64,000 nucleotides of DNA from Pomacea canaliculata (GCF_003073045.1 NC_037598.1:26842206-26906205); one strand, 5' to 3'; positions 29,685 through 42,407 are shown, counted from the first letter of the stretch. The notes: generated from the letters alone by a model not told the origin. Numbers and translations are program-made.

Positions 29685-31562
29685 CAGTGGCGTAGGAAGA
29701 TGTTCTGTGTTGGGGGGGCAAACTCCCTGTTGACAGTGAGCGGCGTTCGCACTCGCACATTACGTAAAAAAGGATGGGGGGTGGGTACTGCACGCACGCA
29801 CGCACACAGTATCACAACACGCTGCTTTATTGTTAAAAGGCATAGCAGCATTAAATAAGAAAAAACAAATTAAAGAATGACTCCCCGGCTAACGCATTTC
29901 ACAAGAAATGTGATAAACGTTATACATCATATAAATCATATTAATCAAGGTTGGCAAGTCAGTGTGCCAAAAAAACTGCGTCTTCGGTGATTTCTATTAA
30001 TGAACTCCATTGCAATCTCGTCCAGATTAAGCAGATCAACCCTCTCTTTAAATACACGCATAATGAGACAGTTATTCAAGCGCGTTTGTGTCATGGAACT
30101 TCTCAGGTATGTTTTTGTTTGTTTTAAGGAAGAAAAACTGCTTGGAAAAACAAAGGTAAAGATTAATTAAGCCTACTCACCCAACGGCTCGTGACACGCT
30201 TTGTTCTATCTCACAACAAACGGGAGAAAATACGCTGGTTGCTGGAACCCTCTTCTAGACACCACGCCAGTTCCAGCGACAGTACACACAGCACGGGGCA
30301 AACCCCCGACTACTCCCAGAGACGGGCACAGGTCTCTCCACAACCGCAAAAACTCCTCTTCCGCCCCGCCGTCCTCCCAGTCCTGTGTGGCAGGTTTCTA
30401 TAGGCTTCGAGAAACCTCCAGAACCTTTCCCTACCCACAGGGCCCAGCGTCCGCGAGATAAAACACGTTACAAAGAGACACAGCCCTATACCTGAACTTG
30501 GTGTCCGCACACCCTGGGAAAATAGCCCCATCCACCCCAAAGAGAATCAAAGAGACCAGAGAGGAAGGGACGCAAGGCTACCCTATAATTAAGGGCCATA
30601 AACTGGCCAGACCACCGTGGCCAGGGGACGAAACTAGGGTGGGAATGGCCGCAGGGCCACCCCTTCCTCGCTCCGCTACCCGACGGTGCTGAGCCAGCGA
30701 TGCGACACGTTCTATGGCCATCTACCAAAACACGGACACATATATACAAACCAAACAGTATAACACAGATAACGTATGTTGAGTACCAGCCACAGTCGTT
30801 GATGATAAAAGAGTGCCCTTGTGTAGTTTTAAAAATGTTACTTATGCACTTCCCCCTGAGTCGTAGATTGCAATAATACCAGTCTCTCTGTCTCTAAAGA
30901 AAACTACCAATATAGGGACTCAGAGTCTTTGCCTTACTTAGGTGAAGTCAAAGCCGTCAATTCGCACTAAACCGTTGGTGTCTAGTAAGATGGAAGTCCT
31001 CGTGCTTCGCTAGCTTTTCACAAAGTGTAAGGGTTCCTGTCTGATTGGCAGACTCACTGGGTATTGGTATGCAACTAATTCGTTACTGGCTTTGTTGTCC
31101 GATGGCCAGTGCGGCCCCTTCGGTTGTAAGCGATAGCAGATAATTTTAGGTGACAGCGAGTGGGTGGGGATGTTTTATGTTGGTCAAACGAAAACGCCAA
31201 AGAAAACGGCGTCGCATTATGGGGCAGGGGGAGGGAGACCACACTCAATGTACCGATGTACTGTCCGGCTGCTTCTTCGCTCAGGCTTCAACACAGCCTG
31301 CAATTAGCATGGCAAAACAATACCAACGACTGTCCCCGATCTGATCGTCAGAGGTGTTACAGCCTCCACTTGCCTCAGGGCCCGCTTTTGTGACGGTGAT
31401 GACCGTCTCCTCTCTACGTTCTCCTACCTTTCTTCAGTTCTTTGCTCTTTGTGAGAATTACGTCTCAAATATTGGGGGGGGGCAAAAGGATATTCCTGCC
31501 CCCCCTGTATTTTCCTTGGGGGGGCGGCTGCCCCCGCTGCCCCCCTGGTTCCTACGCCACTG
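29685..31562 (-). mobile_element. hAT-like element with 5-bp duplication
   Basis: Termini CAGTGGCGTAGGAA and TTCCTACGCCACTG are exact inverted repeats. TTATT flanks both sides (29680-29684 and 31563-31567). A hAT dimerisation-domain fragment lies inside on the minus strand. Long G runs sit next to both ends. The 30180-30780 part is GC-rich without recognised genes and may be a further insertion. Most hATs duplicate 8 bp, so a 5-bp duplication suggests a distinct hAT lineage. Confidence 0.8.
29945..30150 (-). pseudogene. hAT transposase C-terminal fragment (ZMYM-like type)
   Basis: The minus-strand frame reads FSSLKQTKTYLRSSMTQTRL, then VFKERVDLLNLDEIAMEFIN and stops at 29945. The S-x-L-K-x-x-K-T-Y-L-R-S-x-M block is the signature of the hAT dimerisation domain found in ZMYM/TTF-type transposases. 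Upstream catalytic regions are absent. Confidence 0.8.
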
Positions 31563-31594
31563 TTATTCTCTCCACCCTCTTACTTGGTAAAGAG

Positions 31595-31740
31595 CGATCG
31601 ATCTCATTCTGCCAAATCGGCGATTTCTTTTTTGCCTATCAGCGATTTCTTATTGATCGATCAGGAATTTTTCACTTGCCAATCGATGATTTCTCACTGA
31701 CCCATCGGCGACTTCTTACCGACATTGCAGAAATTTTCCG
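31595..31740. repeat. Degenerate short tandem repeat
   Basis: The motif ATCGGCGATTTCTTxTTGxC recurs four to five times at intervals of about 25-30 bp. Confidence 0.5.
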
Positions 31741-31842
31741 TTTAGTACATGTTCAGGTATTGACAAAATGCAGGAAGCTTTCTAGAATATTTGTATCACA
31801 GAATCAACACAGAAAGAAAAATGTAAGAAGAAATGCTGCTCA

Positions 31843-32013
31843 CATTATCTAAAGTGCTCAGGGTTAGAAGTATTAAAAGGAAATGTTATGATATTATGCC
31901 CAAGCAGAAAGAAACAAAATGAAGTTTCCTTAGCGTAGCCAAACACTGCTCAGTAATTGTTTCAAAAGGCAGACAACATAGCTAGCCCGCAGATTTTGGT
32001 GCGAGAGCAAAGA
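31843..32013 (+). repeat. Dispersed LINE-associated repeat R4, copy 1
   Basis: It is nearly identical to 56021-56176: shared TTATCTAAAGTGCTCAGGGTT, then AGTATTAAAAGGAAAT, AGAAAGAAACAAAATGAAG and GGTGCGAGAGCAAAGAT. In the second copy the segment leads into a LINE endonuclease. Here it ends without one. Confidence 0.85.
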
Positions 32014-33240
32014 TGTCAAGATCATGTTTTTACACTTCTCCATAAGCCTCAACCCTGCATCTGAAGTCAATGTGACACTAAATTATGAGTTATGAAGGTT
32101 GCTGCCTTTAACAGTGTTTCCTCTCCAGAGGCCTCAACCCTAACTACAGTCCTAGCTACCATCTCTCCAGTTGCACAGAATTCTTAGTTTTTTTCTTGCT
32201 ATATTAAATGAAAGTTTTGTCCCTACTTATAACTGAAAAAATATTGCAGTTATTGCTCACTGTGAAACAGTTATTGAAAATAAATGCACTCAGATTGAAT
32301 GTGGTAAGCCATCCTGGACTGAAAAAAAATTCTGCTTGCTGTTTTCTGCTTTTTTTTTGCGGCACCATGCACCAATTGGACTACTTGCAGATGGAGTGCA
32401 TTTGAAACTCTGGTGACAGTTCTTATTACAGCATGCTGGCCTACAGTGATCCAGCTCACCGACTACTTCTTGAAATCCACCAGTTGCATAAGATCTAAGG
32501 GTCAATACAACTTGAAACAGTGCCAGTAAATGAACCTTGTCTTAGAATGGCAAAATCGTTGGAGAACTTGTGAGCAGTTAGCTCATGAGAAAAAAAAAAA
32601 AGAGTACCCTTTCACTCTTCCCGCAATGTACTTTATGTACTCCAAAACTCTGACTACATGTTTTGATAAAAGCAGCACACAACTGTGTTATGCTGGCGAA
32701 GCTTACACACCCATGCTTGTTAGCAAACTCTGCTTTCTAGGAATGAAATGCTTTATCTTGACTGAACACACAAGGATGCTCCAGTGTCTTACATCTGGCC
32801 ACCACTGGCTCAGGCTCTTAAGATTCCGGCTGGCGGTCCTTAATCACCTAAAAGCAACTTTGACTTCAAGGCCATCAGAGCCACTAGCTGACCTTCCAGG
32901 AGGAGGGACAGTGCGTGTCCTCGTTGTGTGCCTGGCAACAATTGGTAGAAGATGGAGAGTCTGCAGAGAGAGTGAATGTAATGAACATCACTGCAGAAAA
33001 GAAAAAACCCTGAACAGCTCAAGTATAGCAAATGAGAGAAGCGCGACGAATATTTTCACTGGTTGGAATATAATGGTGATCCACACCCTGCAGCTACCAT
33101 AGCATTAACTACACGACAGCTATTTCTATGCGTATGAATGTGCAGTTAGACTTACAGGGAGGGTGGGTGGGAGCTTTCATGAAGGTGGTTCTTGATCGTG
33201 CACAGAATTTATCAGGAGACCTGACACAATGTAGTGACCT
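32014..33240. other. No supported gene
   Basis: A 190-codon plus-strand frame (32530-33102) is the longest non-repeat open frame here, but it has no recognisable domain, biased composition or splice context. I cannot support it as a gene. Confidence 0.35.
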
Positions 33241-33242
33241 AC

Positions 33243-33649
33243 CTTATTCAAACTTGTTTCCCAGGCCTTTTTCAATGTCGCCATTTTTTTTCTTTTTGAT
33301 CCAGTTCATCAATGAGAGCACAGCAATCTTGGCTTTATCAATATTTAAAACAATTTTACCTGGTTTCTTCCACATCAAATCAGCATACTGTACAAGTAGA
33401 GAATATGAATTAATCAGTGTAGTAACTTCAGCTAAGTAATTGTTCTTTATAAATACTTCGGCTGTTTTTTATACTAAAAGCAAGTAGCTTAGTAAAGTAT
33501 GTTACTTTATTCAATTTCCTTAGACCCGTTCTTATGAATCCAAGACCAATGAAAATATATTCAGGAGGGTGGTAGCCACTTGACCACTTCAGCAACTCAG
33601 GCCAAGTTTGACCCACTCCCGTGTTTTGTCGGATACGTTCAATCTTTGA
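33243..33649 (-). CDS. C-terminal two exons of an unrecognised protein
   Basis: Exon 1 (33649-33506, 48 codons) has a GTAACA donor. Exon 2 (33387-33243) follows a clear TCTCTACTTGTACAG acceptor and ends with a stop at 33244-33246 and a GTAGGT donor just after. Both are phase 0. The protein reads TWPELLKWSSGYHPPEYIFI, then GLGFIRTGLRKLN in exon 1 and DLMWKKPGKIVLNIDKAKI, then LSLMNWIKKKKNG in exon 2. The composition is strongly protein-like, with Trp-rich motifs and a basic end, but I cannot name the family. The stop close to an apparent donor implies a further 3' UTR exon. Confidence 0.5.
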
Positions 33650-33699
33650 CTCCAAAATTGTGTAATTAAAAAAAGGGATGAAATCGATAATTTAGCCAG

Positions 33700-34785
33700 G
33701 CGAATCACATTTGAATAGTTACGTCTCTTCACATGGGTGTTAATTTTAAGATTTGAAATTTTCCAGCTCTAGGTGCTTTGCTTTGAAAAAATAAAAAGAA
33801 AAATGATGGTGGCACTAGTGCACAGGATGTGACTAGCATGTATTTTCAGGATTTTTAGCGACTATTTCTGACACACTGAAAGTTGTTGTGAGTTTTCACT
33901 ATCATAGTGTTCATGTTTATTTAATTTACACTAATGTACAACCATTAAAATCACTATGAAAAATAGGATGACATCACAGTAATTCATTGGTGTATTATGT
34001 TATAGACCATGGGATGTCGCATTGAGTCGGTCGAGAAGAGATGAGATCACGATAGAAGGAAAAAAGAAAATAAACGGGGTGATTGGAGGAGACGAAAGTG
34101 GAAGAGTAGGACAGATAGAGAGAGCAGAGAAATATGATTTGATATGCACCAAGACTGTTTTGCTTTTGGCTTTAGCAAGTAGTTTAAGACTGCCCACCCT
34201 GTATGCCTGCACTTCGTCAACCTGTGCTGGTGAGAGAGGGCGTCATTCTTTTAAAGTTTCTTATATCTCATATCAGTGAAATTAGCGTGCACTCTTGTAA
34301 AATTATACTAAGATCATGCGCATTCTCCATATATTGCTAGAATGTTTATTAGCAAGATGTTTAAACAAATTAAATTAAGAACCTCTTTTCCACCTTCCAA
34401 GTCCCCAGACCCCTAGTTGGCTAAAGGGGGCATGCAGGACATACTTTTTTTCAATCAAGGGTGGGACATGGTCAACATCTTCTACTGCCAGTCTTCCTAA
34501 ATATTTTTCTAGTACTTCGAAGATTTTTCTCACAAAATTATGATCAGATTATTTAGGACTATATATCGGTCTATTTCCTTTTGGGTGGATTATGTATTCT
34601 TCTTTCAGAAAGAAGTATATTATACTCACTGCTCTTGGGATTACTGTTTGACTTTTGTAGCGTCAATGTTAACATTTAGCATAAGCGAAAGTACTGGATT
34701 ACCCTCTAAAACTTTCACTTGTCTTTTGTACACCGAGCAGTCTAACAAACCGATAATTCGTTTAAACGATCTGACACATCAAATA
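33700..34785. other. No supported gene
   Basis: AT-rich sequence with open frames at 34022-34279 and 34540-34983 that show no recognisable domain. Confidence 0.35.
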
Positions 34786-34792
34786 GTCTACA

Positions 34793-35235
34793 CAGGTTAT
34801 GCACCACCTACGGCCCGCGGCCTATCCGGCCCGGCGACTGGTGCCATCCGGCCCGCGAAACTTCTGCCCACAGTGCAGGAATCGCATGTTAGTAATAAAA
34901 GAAGACCTTTAAAAAAACGAAAAAAAAGGAAGAAGAAGTATTTATCCCCACGTAGGGCGTCTCTCATTTCTTTTCATGGATGAAACATTTCGATTCAGTG
35001 CTCTGACTTGGTTCTCTACGTGAGGCAGACATCAGAAGTTGGTTTCGGGAAACAACTTCAAATTATCCCACTTAATTAGTTACATAATTTAATGGTAAAG
35101 TAACAACTTGCTAATTAAAAAATGGTATCTGCTCTATTTTTTTTTCTTTTTGTATTTTGCGGTGAAGTGGCCCGCCGACAACGGCTTGTTCCGAAATGGA
35201 TATGGCCCGCAGACCGAAAAGGTGGGGCATCACTG
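34793..35235. mobile_element. hAT MITE, 443 bp
   Basis: The left terminus CAGGTTATGCACCACC matches, by reverse complement, the right terminus GGTGGGGCATCACTG. GGCCCGC motifs occur near both ends. The flanks are GTCTACA (34786-34792) and GTCTAACA (35236-35243), an imperfect 8-bp duplication, so it is an older insertion. Confidence 0.75.
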
Positions 35236-35453
35236 GTCTAACAAATTTCTTTGTACAACATGGTCCAATAAAACAAGTGGATAATGGACCAATTCCGATT
35301 GTACAATATAAGTAAAACAATTGGACAAGAGGAAATTGAATTTCATTATTTTCTGAGGATTTCCCTTATCTCCGTTCCAACTTTGTTATTCTTGCAATAA
35401 TTTCTTAAATTTGTTGTAAATATTTTCTATTTATTAACCTAAGGATTCTCATT

Positions 35454-35627
35454 CAGCCAGTTTTAGCCCCCGCGGGGCCCGAGGCAAAGGCATGTGCGTG
35501 GCCCTACGCCCACGATCACACGGTTTTAGTTGGATTAAAGTCACATACAATCAAAGCGCGGGGCCCCTTGAAGCGCGGGGCCCTAGGCAGATGCCTCGTC
35601 CGCCTGCCCCCCTAAGCACGGCCCCTG
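35454..35627. mobile_element. hAT-type MITE, 174 bp
   Basis: TTCTCATT flanks both sides (35446-35453 and 35628-35635). The element starts CAGCCAG and ends GGCCCCTG, with repeated GCGGGGCCC motifs inside. Confidence 0.8.
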
Positions 35628-35639
35628 TTCTCATTCTTC

Positions 35640-36543
35640 ATCACTCACCACTGTTATTTTTGGTATTTTCCCCACAATTTTCCATGACAACTTTTAGTGT
35701 ACCTTAAGTTAATACAATTCTACTGTTCGATACATCCCTTGTTGCATAATGTGCTATTCAGCACCATTCTTTCCTATATTTATTACATCTCAGGCACTCT
35801 GTTTGCACAATAGGCGTTCTTACTTGCCTCTTTGCAGGAGCCCGAAGAAATCATTGCACTCATGTTGACACTCTTGGCTAGTTTCTCCTTGGTCTCTGTA
35901 AAAGCTTTTTGAAACAACTCCGCCTTTTTCGTCCAATATATAAGAGATCATGGCTTCAAAGTCATATTTGGAATACCTGTCCACCAGAACGGTACGCTCA
36001 TTTCAATCCTTTCGTACTTTTCCATCGAAGATTCACCTGCAGCGAGCAAAAAATTCAGGGGAAAAGAAATTTTCACCTGTATGTCTTGAAGAAGCGTTAG
36101 CATGTAAACCTACTTTACCTTTACAGCATCCTCGCAAAACTTGGGCGGGGTCCGTTGATTTGGTACGGTCGGATATGAATCTTGATTCTGACACTCCGTC
36201 TAACACACCGTCAATAACAACAGCGCGCCGTACCCTTTATGGCCTCCCAGCACCCACATCACCTCGAACAATCCTAACCCATTCATCCGTCGCTATGTTA
36301 CTAGCACCGATCTTACATGCTATAATTAGCCTTTACACGAGGTCCCCAAGCATCATGCCTAACCCCAATGAAAGAAACTTCAACCGCCCATTGTGTGTAA
36401 AGCTGTTGACCATTTGACACTTATCTAATTTACCAACTGGTAACGAGAGAAATACTACAAGAACAGGTTCTTCGATAAGTTGTCTCCCCTAACTGGCTTG
36501 GTCCCCTAGGAATAAGTTACCGTAATGCACTGATTTAAAGAAG
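35640..36543. other. No supported gene; one 155-codon open frame
   Basis: The plus-strand frame 35950-36417 overlaps minus-strand open stretches, including one ending at a GTAAGA donor near 35836. Neither matches a family I know. Repeats or a retroelement remnant are possible. Confidence 0.3.
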
Positions 36544-39320
36544 TGGTATGTAATTGTACTGTATTTTACAGAAGTGTACTTTCACCATATTGTACCATAA
36601 TGTACTTAATGCACTGTTATTTTACAGAAGTGTACTCATCATATTGTACCATAATTACGTTTAATGTACTGTATTTTACAGAAGTGGATTGTATTGTACT
36701 GTATTTTAAAGAAGTGTACTTCATCGTATTGTACCATAATGTACTGTAATGTACTGTATTTTACAGAAGTGTACTTCATCATATTGTACCATAATGTACT
36801 GTAATGTACTGTATTTACAGAAGTGTATTGTATTGTACTGTATTTTAAAGAAGTGTACTTCATCGTATTGTACCATAATGTACTGTAATGCACTGTATTT
36901 TACAGAAGTGTACTTCATCATATTGTACCATAATGTACTGTAATGCACTCTATTTTACAGAAGTGTATTGTATTGTACTGTATTTTACAGAAGTGTATTG
37001 TATTGTACTGTATTTTACAGAAGTGTGCTGCATCGTATTGTACCATAATGTACTGTATTTTACAGAAGTGTATTGTATTGTACTGTATTTTACAGAAGTG
37101 TATTGTATTGTACTGTATTTTACAGAAGTGTGCTGCATCGTATTGTACCATAATGTACTGTATTTTACAGAAGTGTATTGTATTGTACTGTATATTACAG
37201 AAGTGTACTTCATCATATTGTACCATAATGTACTGTAATGCACTCTATTTTACAGAAGTGTATTGTATTGTACTGTATTTTACAGAAGTGTGCTGCATCG
37301 TATTGTACCATAATGTACTGTAATGTACTGTATTTTACAGAATGTTTACTTCATCATATATGTACTCATAATGTCACTTACTGTATGTGTATTTACAGAA
37401 GTGTACTTCATCATATTGTACCATAATGTACTGTAATGCACTGTATTTTACAGAAGTGTACTTCATCATATTGTACCATAATGTACTGTAATGCACTGTA
37501 TTTAACAGAAGTGTACTTCATCATATTGTACCATAATGTACTGTATTTTACAGAAGTGTACTTCACCATCGTATTGTACCATAATGTACTGTAATGCACT
37601 GTATTTTACAGAAGTGTACTTCATCATATTGTACCATAATGTACTGTAATGCACTGTATTTTACAGAAGTATACTTCATCGTATTGTACCATAATGTACT
37701 GTAATGTACTGTATTTTACAGAAGTGTACTTCATCATATTGTACCATAATGTACTGTAATGTACTGTATTTAAACAGAAGGTGTATTGTATTTACTGTAT
37801 TTTAAAGAAGTGTACTTCATCGTATTGCTATGTACCATAATGTTACGTAATGCAACTGTATTTTACAGAAGTGATTACTTCTCATATTATACCATAATGT
37901 ACTTGTATGTACTGTATTTTACAGAAGTGTATTGATCTGTTACTGTTATATTACAGAAGTGTACATTCATCATATTGTACCATAATGTACTGTAATGTAC
38001 TGTATTTTACAGAATGTATTGTATTGTAGTATCTCTATTTTACATAGAAGTGTGGCTGCATCGGTTTGTACCATAATGATCTGTATTGTACTGTATTTTA
38101 CAGAGGTACTTCTTCTTCTGTGTACCATACGTAACTCAGTATGTACTGATTTTACAAGAAGGTACTTCATCATATTGTTTAACCCTATTAATGTACTGCT
38201 AAATGGCACTGTATTTTACAGAAGGTATTGTATTGTACTGTATATTTACAGAAGTGTCCTTCATCAATGTACCATAATGTACTGTAATGTTATTAACACT
38301 GTATTTTACAGAAGTGTATTGTATTGTTACTGTATTTTTACAGAAGTGTGTTGCATGTATGATTGTACAATTTTACAGAAATGTACTGTACTGTACTCAA
38401 TACAGAAGTGTGCCATATTGTCCATATTGTACTGTATTTTACAGAAAGTGTATTGTACTGTATTTACAGAAGTGTACTTCATCGTATGTGTACCATAATG
38501 TACTGTAATGCACTGTATTTTACAGAAGTGTATTGTATTGTACTGTATTTTACAGAAGTATTTATTGTCCCTTCATCGTATTTGTACCATAATGTACTTG
38601 TTAATGCACTGTATTTTACAGGAAGTGCAGTGTATTATACAGAGTGTATTGTTACTGTATTTTACAGAAAGTGTGCTGCAGCGTATTGTTTATTGTACTG
38701 TATTTTACAGAAGTTTTATGTACTTCAAAGTGTATCATATTGTACCATATGTACTGTAATGCACTGTATTTTTACAGTATGTAGTGTATTTTTTACTGTA
38801 TATTACAGAAGTGTTTCATCATATATTGTACCATAATGTACTGTAATGCACTGTATTATTTTACAGAGTATACTTATCGATTGTACCATAATGTACTGTA
38901 ATGTACTGTATTTTACAGAAGTGTGCTGCATCGTATTGTACCATAATGTACTGTAATGCACTGTATTTTACAGAAGTGTATTGTATTGTACTGTATTTTA
39001 CAGAAGTGTCCTTCAACGTATTGTACCATAATGTACTGTAATGCACTGTATTTTACAGAAGTGTATTGTATTGTACTGTATTTTACAGAAGTGTATTGTA
39101 TTGTACTGTATTTTACAGAAGTGTACTTCATCATATTGTACCATAATGTACTGTAATGCACTGTATTTTACAGAAGTGTATTGTATTGTACTGTGTATTA
39201 CAGAAGTGTACTTCATCATATTGTACCATAATGTACTGTAATGCACTGTATTTTACAGAAGTGTATTGTATTGTACTGTAATGTGCTGTATTTTACAGAA
39301 GAGCACTGCATCGTATTGTA
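36544..39320. repeat. Satellite array with 55-, 45- and 30-bp monomers
   Basis: About 2.8 kb is built from one theme. All units begin CAGAAGTGT and end CTGTATTTTA. The 55-bp unit carries ACTTCATCATATTGTACCAT and AATGTACTGTAATGCA. The 45-bp unit has GCTGCATCGTATTGTACCAT. The 30-bp unit has only ATTGTATTGTA in the middle, as if the core were deleted. A 30-30-45 order repeats twice at 36959-37168. The centre (about 37340-38880) is broken by many 1-3-bp indels, while both flanks are regular. Because 30 and 45 are multiples of three, long open frames run through, but they are repeat artefacts. Confidence 0.97.
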
Positions 39321-39329
39321 CCCTAATTT

Positions 39330-40530
39330 TAATTGAATTGAACGTAATTGGAATTGAAATGTTATTCATCTCCAGAAGAGATACTATAGTGTTTCCGTAG
39401 TGAGTGCTGTGTTTAGTGATCCAGATTTAGAAATACTTTTTAAAAGTAAACTTGTGTAGAAAATATGTTTTCTATTTTTGTTGTCTTTAGTGTGTGTAGT
39501 TATTAATGTTGGGGTAGGTTGATTAGAAGGGACAATAGATCATGAACGGGTCAAGCGGGCAGGGATGTTTAAATCACACTTATAATTGTTAATATTACAC
39601 GCTTTACATTCTTGGTAACTGGGGACACAGCACCACAGGTTGAAATGGGTTGGTTTAATCTTGCCTCAAATGCAACCATTATTTACTTTTCTTTTATTGT
39701 TTATACATCAGCTATATGCTTGTTTGATTAAATGAAGTACAATTTTAAAACATTTTTTTTATTCCAGTGAATGGTCCAGATCACAGGAGGTAAGCAGGCT
39801 GAATGAATTCATGTTTTACGGTGGCTCTATTGTGAACTTTGCTCGCAGAATGCTGTGTTCTGAAAATTTGTGTGCAACATGTTGCCATCTCAAACAAGTA
39901 AACACACAATATCTTAAAATTTACATAGTGACATTTATTTTACTCTCAAACAGTCACAATCACACATTTTAAAACAAAAGCAAAATGAAAAGTGAATAAT
40001 TGCATCCACACACAAATATATATATATCCACATTTAAATGATATTTTCTGTCCATTTTTGCAGGATTGATAATTTTCTGACACTTTACACTAAATCAGTT
40101 TGTGGATAACATCACTTTTCTTTAGAATGCTATTGATGTATATGCAGAAATCTAATTGCCACTCTTGCAACCATCATTTACTACAATTTTTCTTTGCTCT
40201 GCCACAGAATATTCAAGTCCCTTCAAATCGTTGACAAACTTCTACTGTCAAACACCACCCTGGACAACCGGCAAAAACCCTTAGAATGAAAAAAGAAAAA
40301 CAGCCAGCAAAGGAGATACAGAGCAACAGCTCATGATATAACATTCAAAGACCAAAAAGCAGTCTATTATAAGCGAAATGGAACTAGAAATTAAAATCTC
40401 AAACTAGAAGTCTGGCTGCTAAACGCTAAATAAGCAAGCTAGACAAACAGATAAATGATAATTAAAACTAGCAATACTGCCAGTGTATGCATTTTTGTAT
40501 ATTAGAGTGGATCTGTATACAGTTAAAAAA
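39330..40530. other. No feature seen
   Basis: AT-rich sequence after the satellite, without exons, repeats or terminal inverted repeats that I can support. Confidence 0.4.
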
Positions 40531-41101
40531 TTGTGGGTTACAGTACAAAGCATCAACACACACAAACTCACGCACCTGCAACACATATTCTGAAGTGAGA
40601 TACAATGCAAAATGAAAAAATGTGGGTGACAGTACAAAGTCACACCCCCCCCCCTGCAACAGCTACTCAAAAGTGAGATGCAATGCAAACTAAAAAATGT
40701 GGGTTACAGTACAAAGCATTAACACACACAAACTCATACACCTGCGACACATATTCTGAAAAAAAAATGTGGGTTACAGTACATAGTCTCAACACACACA
40801 CACTCACCTGTAACAGTATATTGCAATGCAAAAAAAAAAGTGGGTTACATTACAAAGCATCAACACACACACACACCCTGCAACAGGTATTTAGCAGTGA
40901 GATGCAATGCAAAATAAAAATTTGTGTACAGGACAAAGCCTCAACACACACAAACTCACACACCTGCAACACATATTCTGAAGTGAGATGCAAAGCAAAA
41001 TGAAAAAATGTGGGTGACAGTACAAAGTCTATACACACACATACCTGTAACTGGTATTCAGAAGTGAGATGCAATGCAAAAAAAAAAAAAATGTGGGTTA
41101 C
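40531..41101. repeat. Minisatellite, 70-90-bp units (left part)
   Basis: About eight units contain GTGGGTTACAGTACAAAGC, then CAACACACACAAACTCAC and CTGAAGTGAGATGCAATGCA. Unit starts lie near 40533, 40622, 40697, 40769, 40838, 40922, 41008 and 41093. The array is cut by the LTR element and resumes at 44935. Confidence 0.9.
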
Positions 41102-41105
41102 ATTA

Positions 41106-42322
41106 TGTAGCGGGCACGATTTTTGAGAGTTGGTGTTGTGTGGGAGGTTCACTTCCTTTCTTTATCACGTTGTACGACCCAAACACAAATTCGTCAGCTG
41201 AATTCTTTATTGGGATGACGGCTGGCGAAGTTATGAAGACATGAAGAAACAGGCGAAGAAGATTTGGGAAGAAAACTGAGGAAGTGGAAGTGAAGGTGAA
41301 AAAAGGGAAAGAAAAAGAAAAGGAGTAGAAGGAAAAGAAGAAGAAGAAAGAAGAGAGAAGAGAAGAAAGAGAAGAAGTAGAAGGACTTGTTGCCCTGAAA
41401 TCAAAACAAGAAAGTTCCATTACACAAAACCTCCCTAGAGCAACTTCCATCACGTACACTATACTCCACATGGCATTTCCTAAACATATGCAAAAACCTT
41501 TCTATAGCAAATCCCCCCACATACATTATATTCCTCATGGCATTGCCTAAACATATGCAAAAATCTTACTACAGCAAATTCCATCACATGCATTATATTC
41601 CTTACGCATTGCCCAAACATATGCAAGAATCGTTCTACAGCAAATTCCCTCGCATACATTATATTCCTCATGGCATTTCCTAACATATACACAAATCTTA
41701 CTACAGCAAATTCCATTGCATACACCTCCTTTCTCCCTCGAACAAGTTTAACATCAGAAATCTCCATGATATTATTCATTACACGGGATTTTTGCTACAC
41801 GTGGAGGACACGTGGTACCCTCTCTGTACCTAAACCCATCACCTACGTATTTTCAAAACTCAAGGCACACAAAACTACATCCATCCTATCTCAATATGGG
41901 TCCTAGATATTCAACCACCATATTCCCTAGCTAGTATCCCCTTATTCAATCAGCGTCGGCCATAGCCTCAAACGCTAAGATGGGAGCAGTCCTCCCCCTC
42001 AAACGAAATCATAAGACATCCTACTAAATACTAAATCCAACCTCCACAAAAACTGTAACATTCTTTAGGCCAAAGCCTTGGCAAACGAAATACAAGGTTA
42101 TTTTAACCAACCTGATTTAGGACAAACTTCCACTTCGACCCCCTCGTCCTCGACACTCAACAGAAAAAGGAAGTCTCAGCTCGACCGGAAGTTATTTATA
42201 CCGGTCAAACTCTCGTCAAACCCCCGTTACCGCGAGAGTCGACATAAAAAATATAGCTCTATTTTACTTTTATAAATGTGTAAATACACATGACATTTTC
42301 TCTAAATGTCATGGGTGTTACA
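41106..42322 (-). repeat. 3' LTR of the retroelement
   Basis: The 1217-bp LTR has TG...CA ends. Its minus strand carries a TATAAAAG box at 42267-42274. It contains four diverged copies of a unit of about 62 bp (41470-41725) with CATGGCATT(T/G)CCTAAACATA, and a long purine-rich run at 41270-41380. A 122-codon minus-strand frame across the purine run is low-complexity and not regarded as a gene. Confidence 0.93.
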
Positions 42323-42407
42323 GTCACCCCCCCTAAATAAAATGGGCGCTATTTCCTTAGAAATGCAACCATTTCCCATCACAAACCCTAGCAAATAAAT
42401 TCCGAGC

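Noticed and set aside
32360..32405. LLADGVHLK-like segment resembling part of a transposon hydrolase
   Set aside because: The match is too short and is followed by stops.
32530..33102. 190-codon plus-strand frame
   Set aside because: No motif, no splice context and no agreement with flanking sequence. A frame of this length can occur by chance in 64 kb.
35236..35310. Possible LTR-element integrase scrap (FFVQHGPIKQVDNGP-like)
   Set aside because: Only about 20 residues resemble an integrase Asp-Asn-Gly-Pro motif, with no other retroelement domain nearby.
36543..39246. Many open frames of 60-170 codons on both strands with Cys/Tyr-rich repeats
   Set aside because: They are produced by the satellite, because 30- and 45-bp monomers keep a frame open. 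The same pattern appears in several frames and on both strands.
41103..41471. 122-codon Ser/Phe-rich minus-strand frame, repeated at 43685-44080
   Set aside because: It is a translation of the purine-rich run inside the LTR. Both copies are the two LTRs, and the composition is low-complexity.
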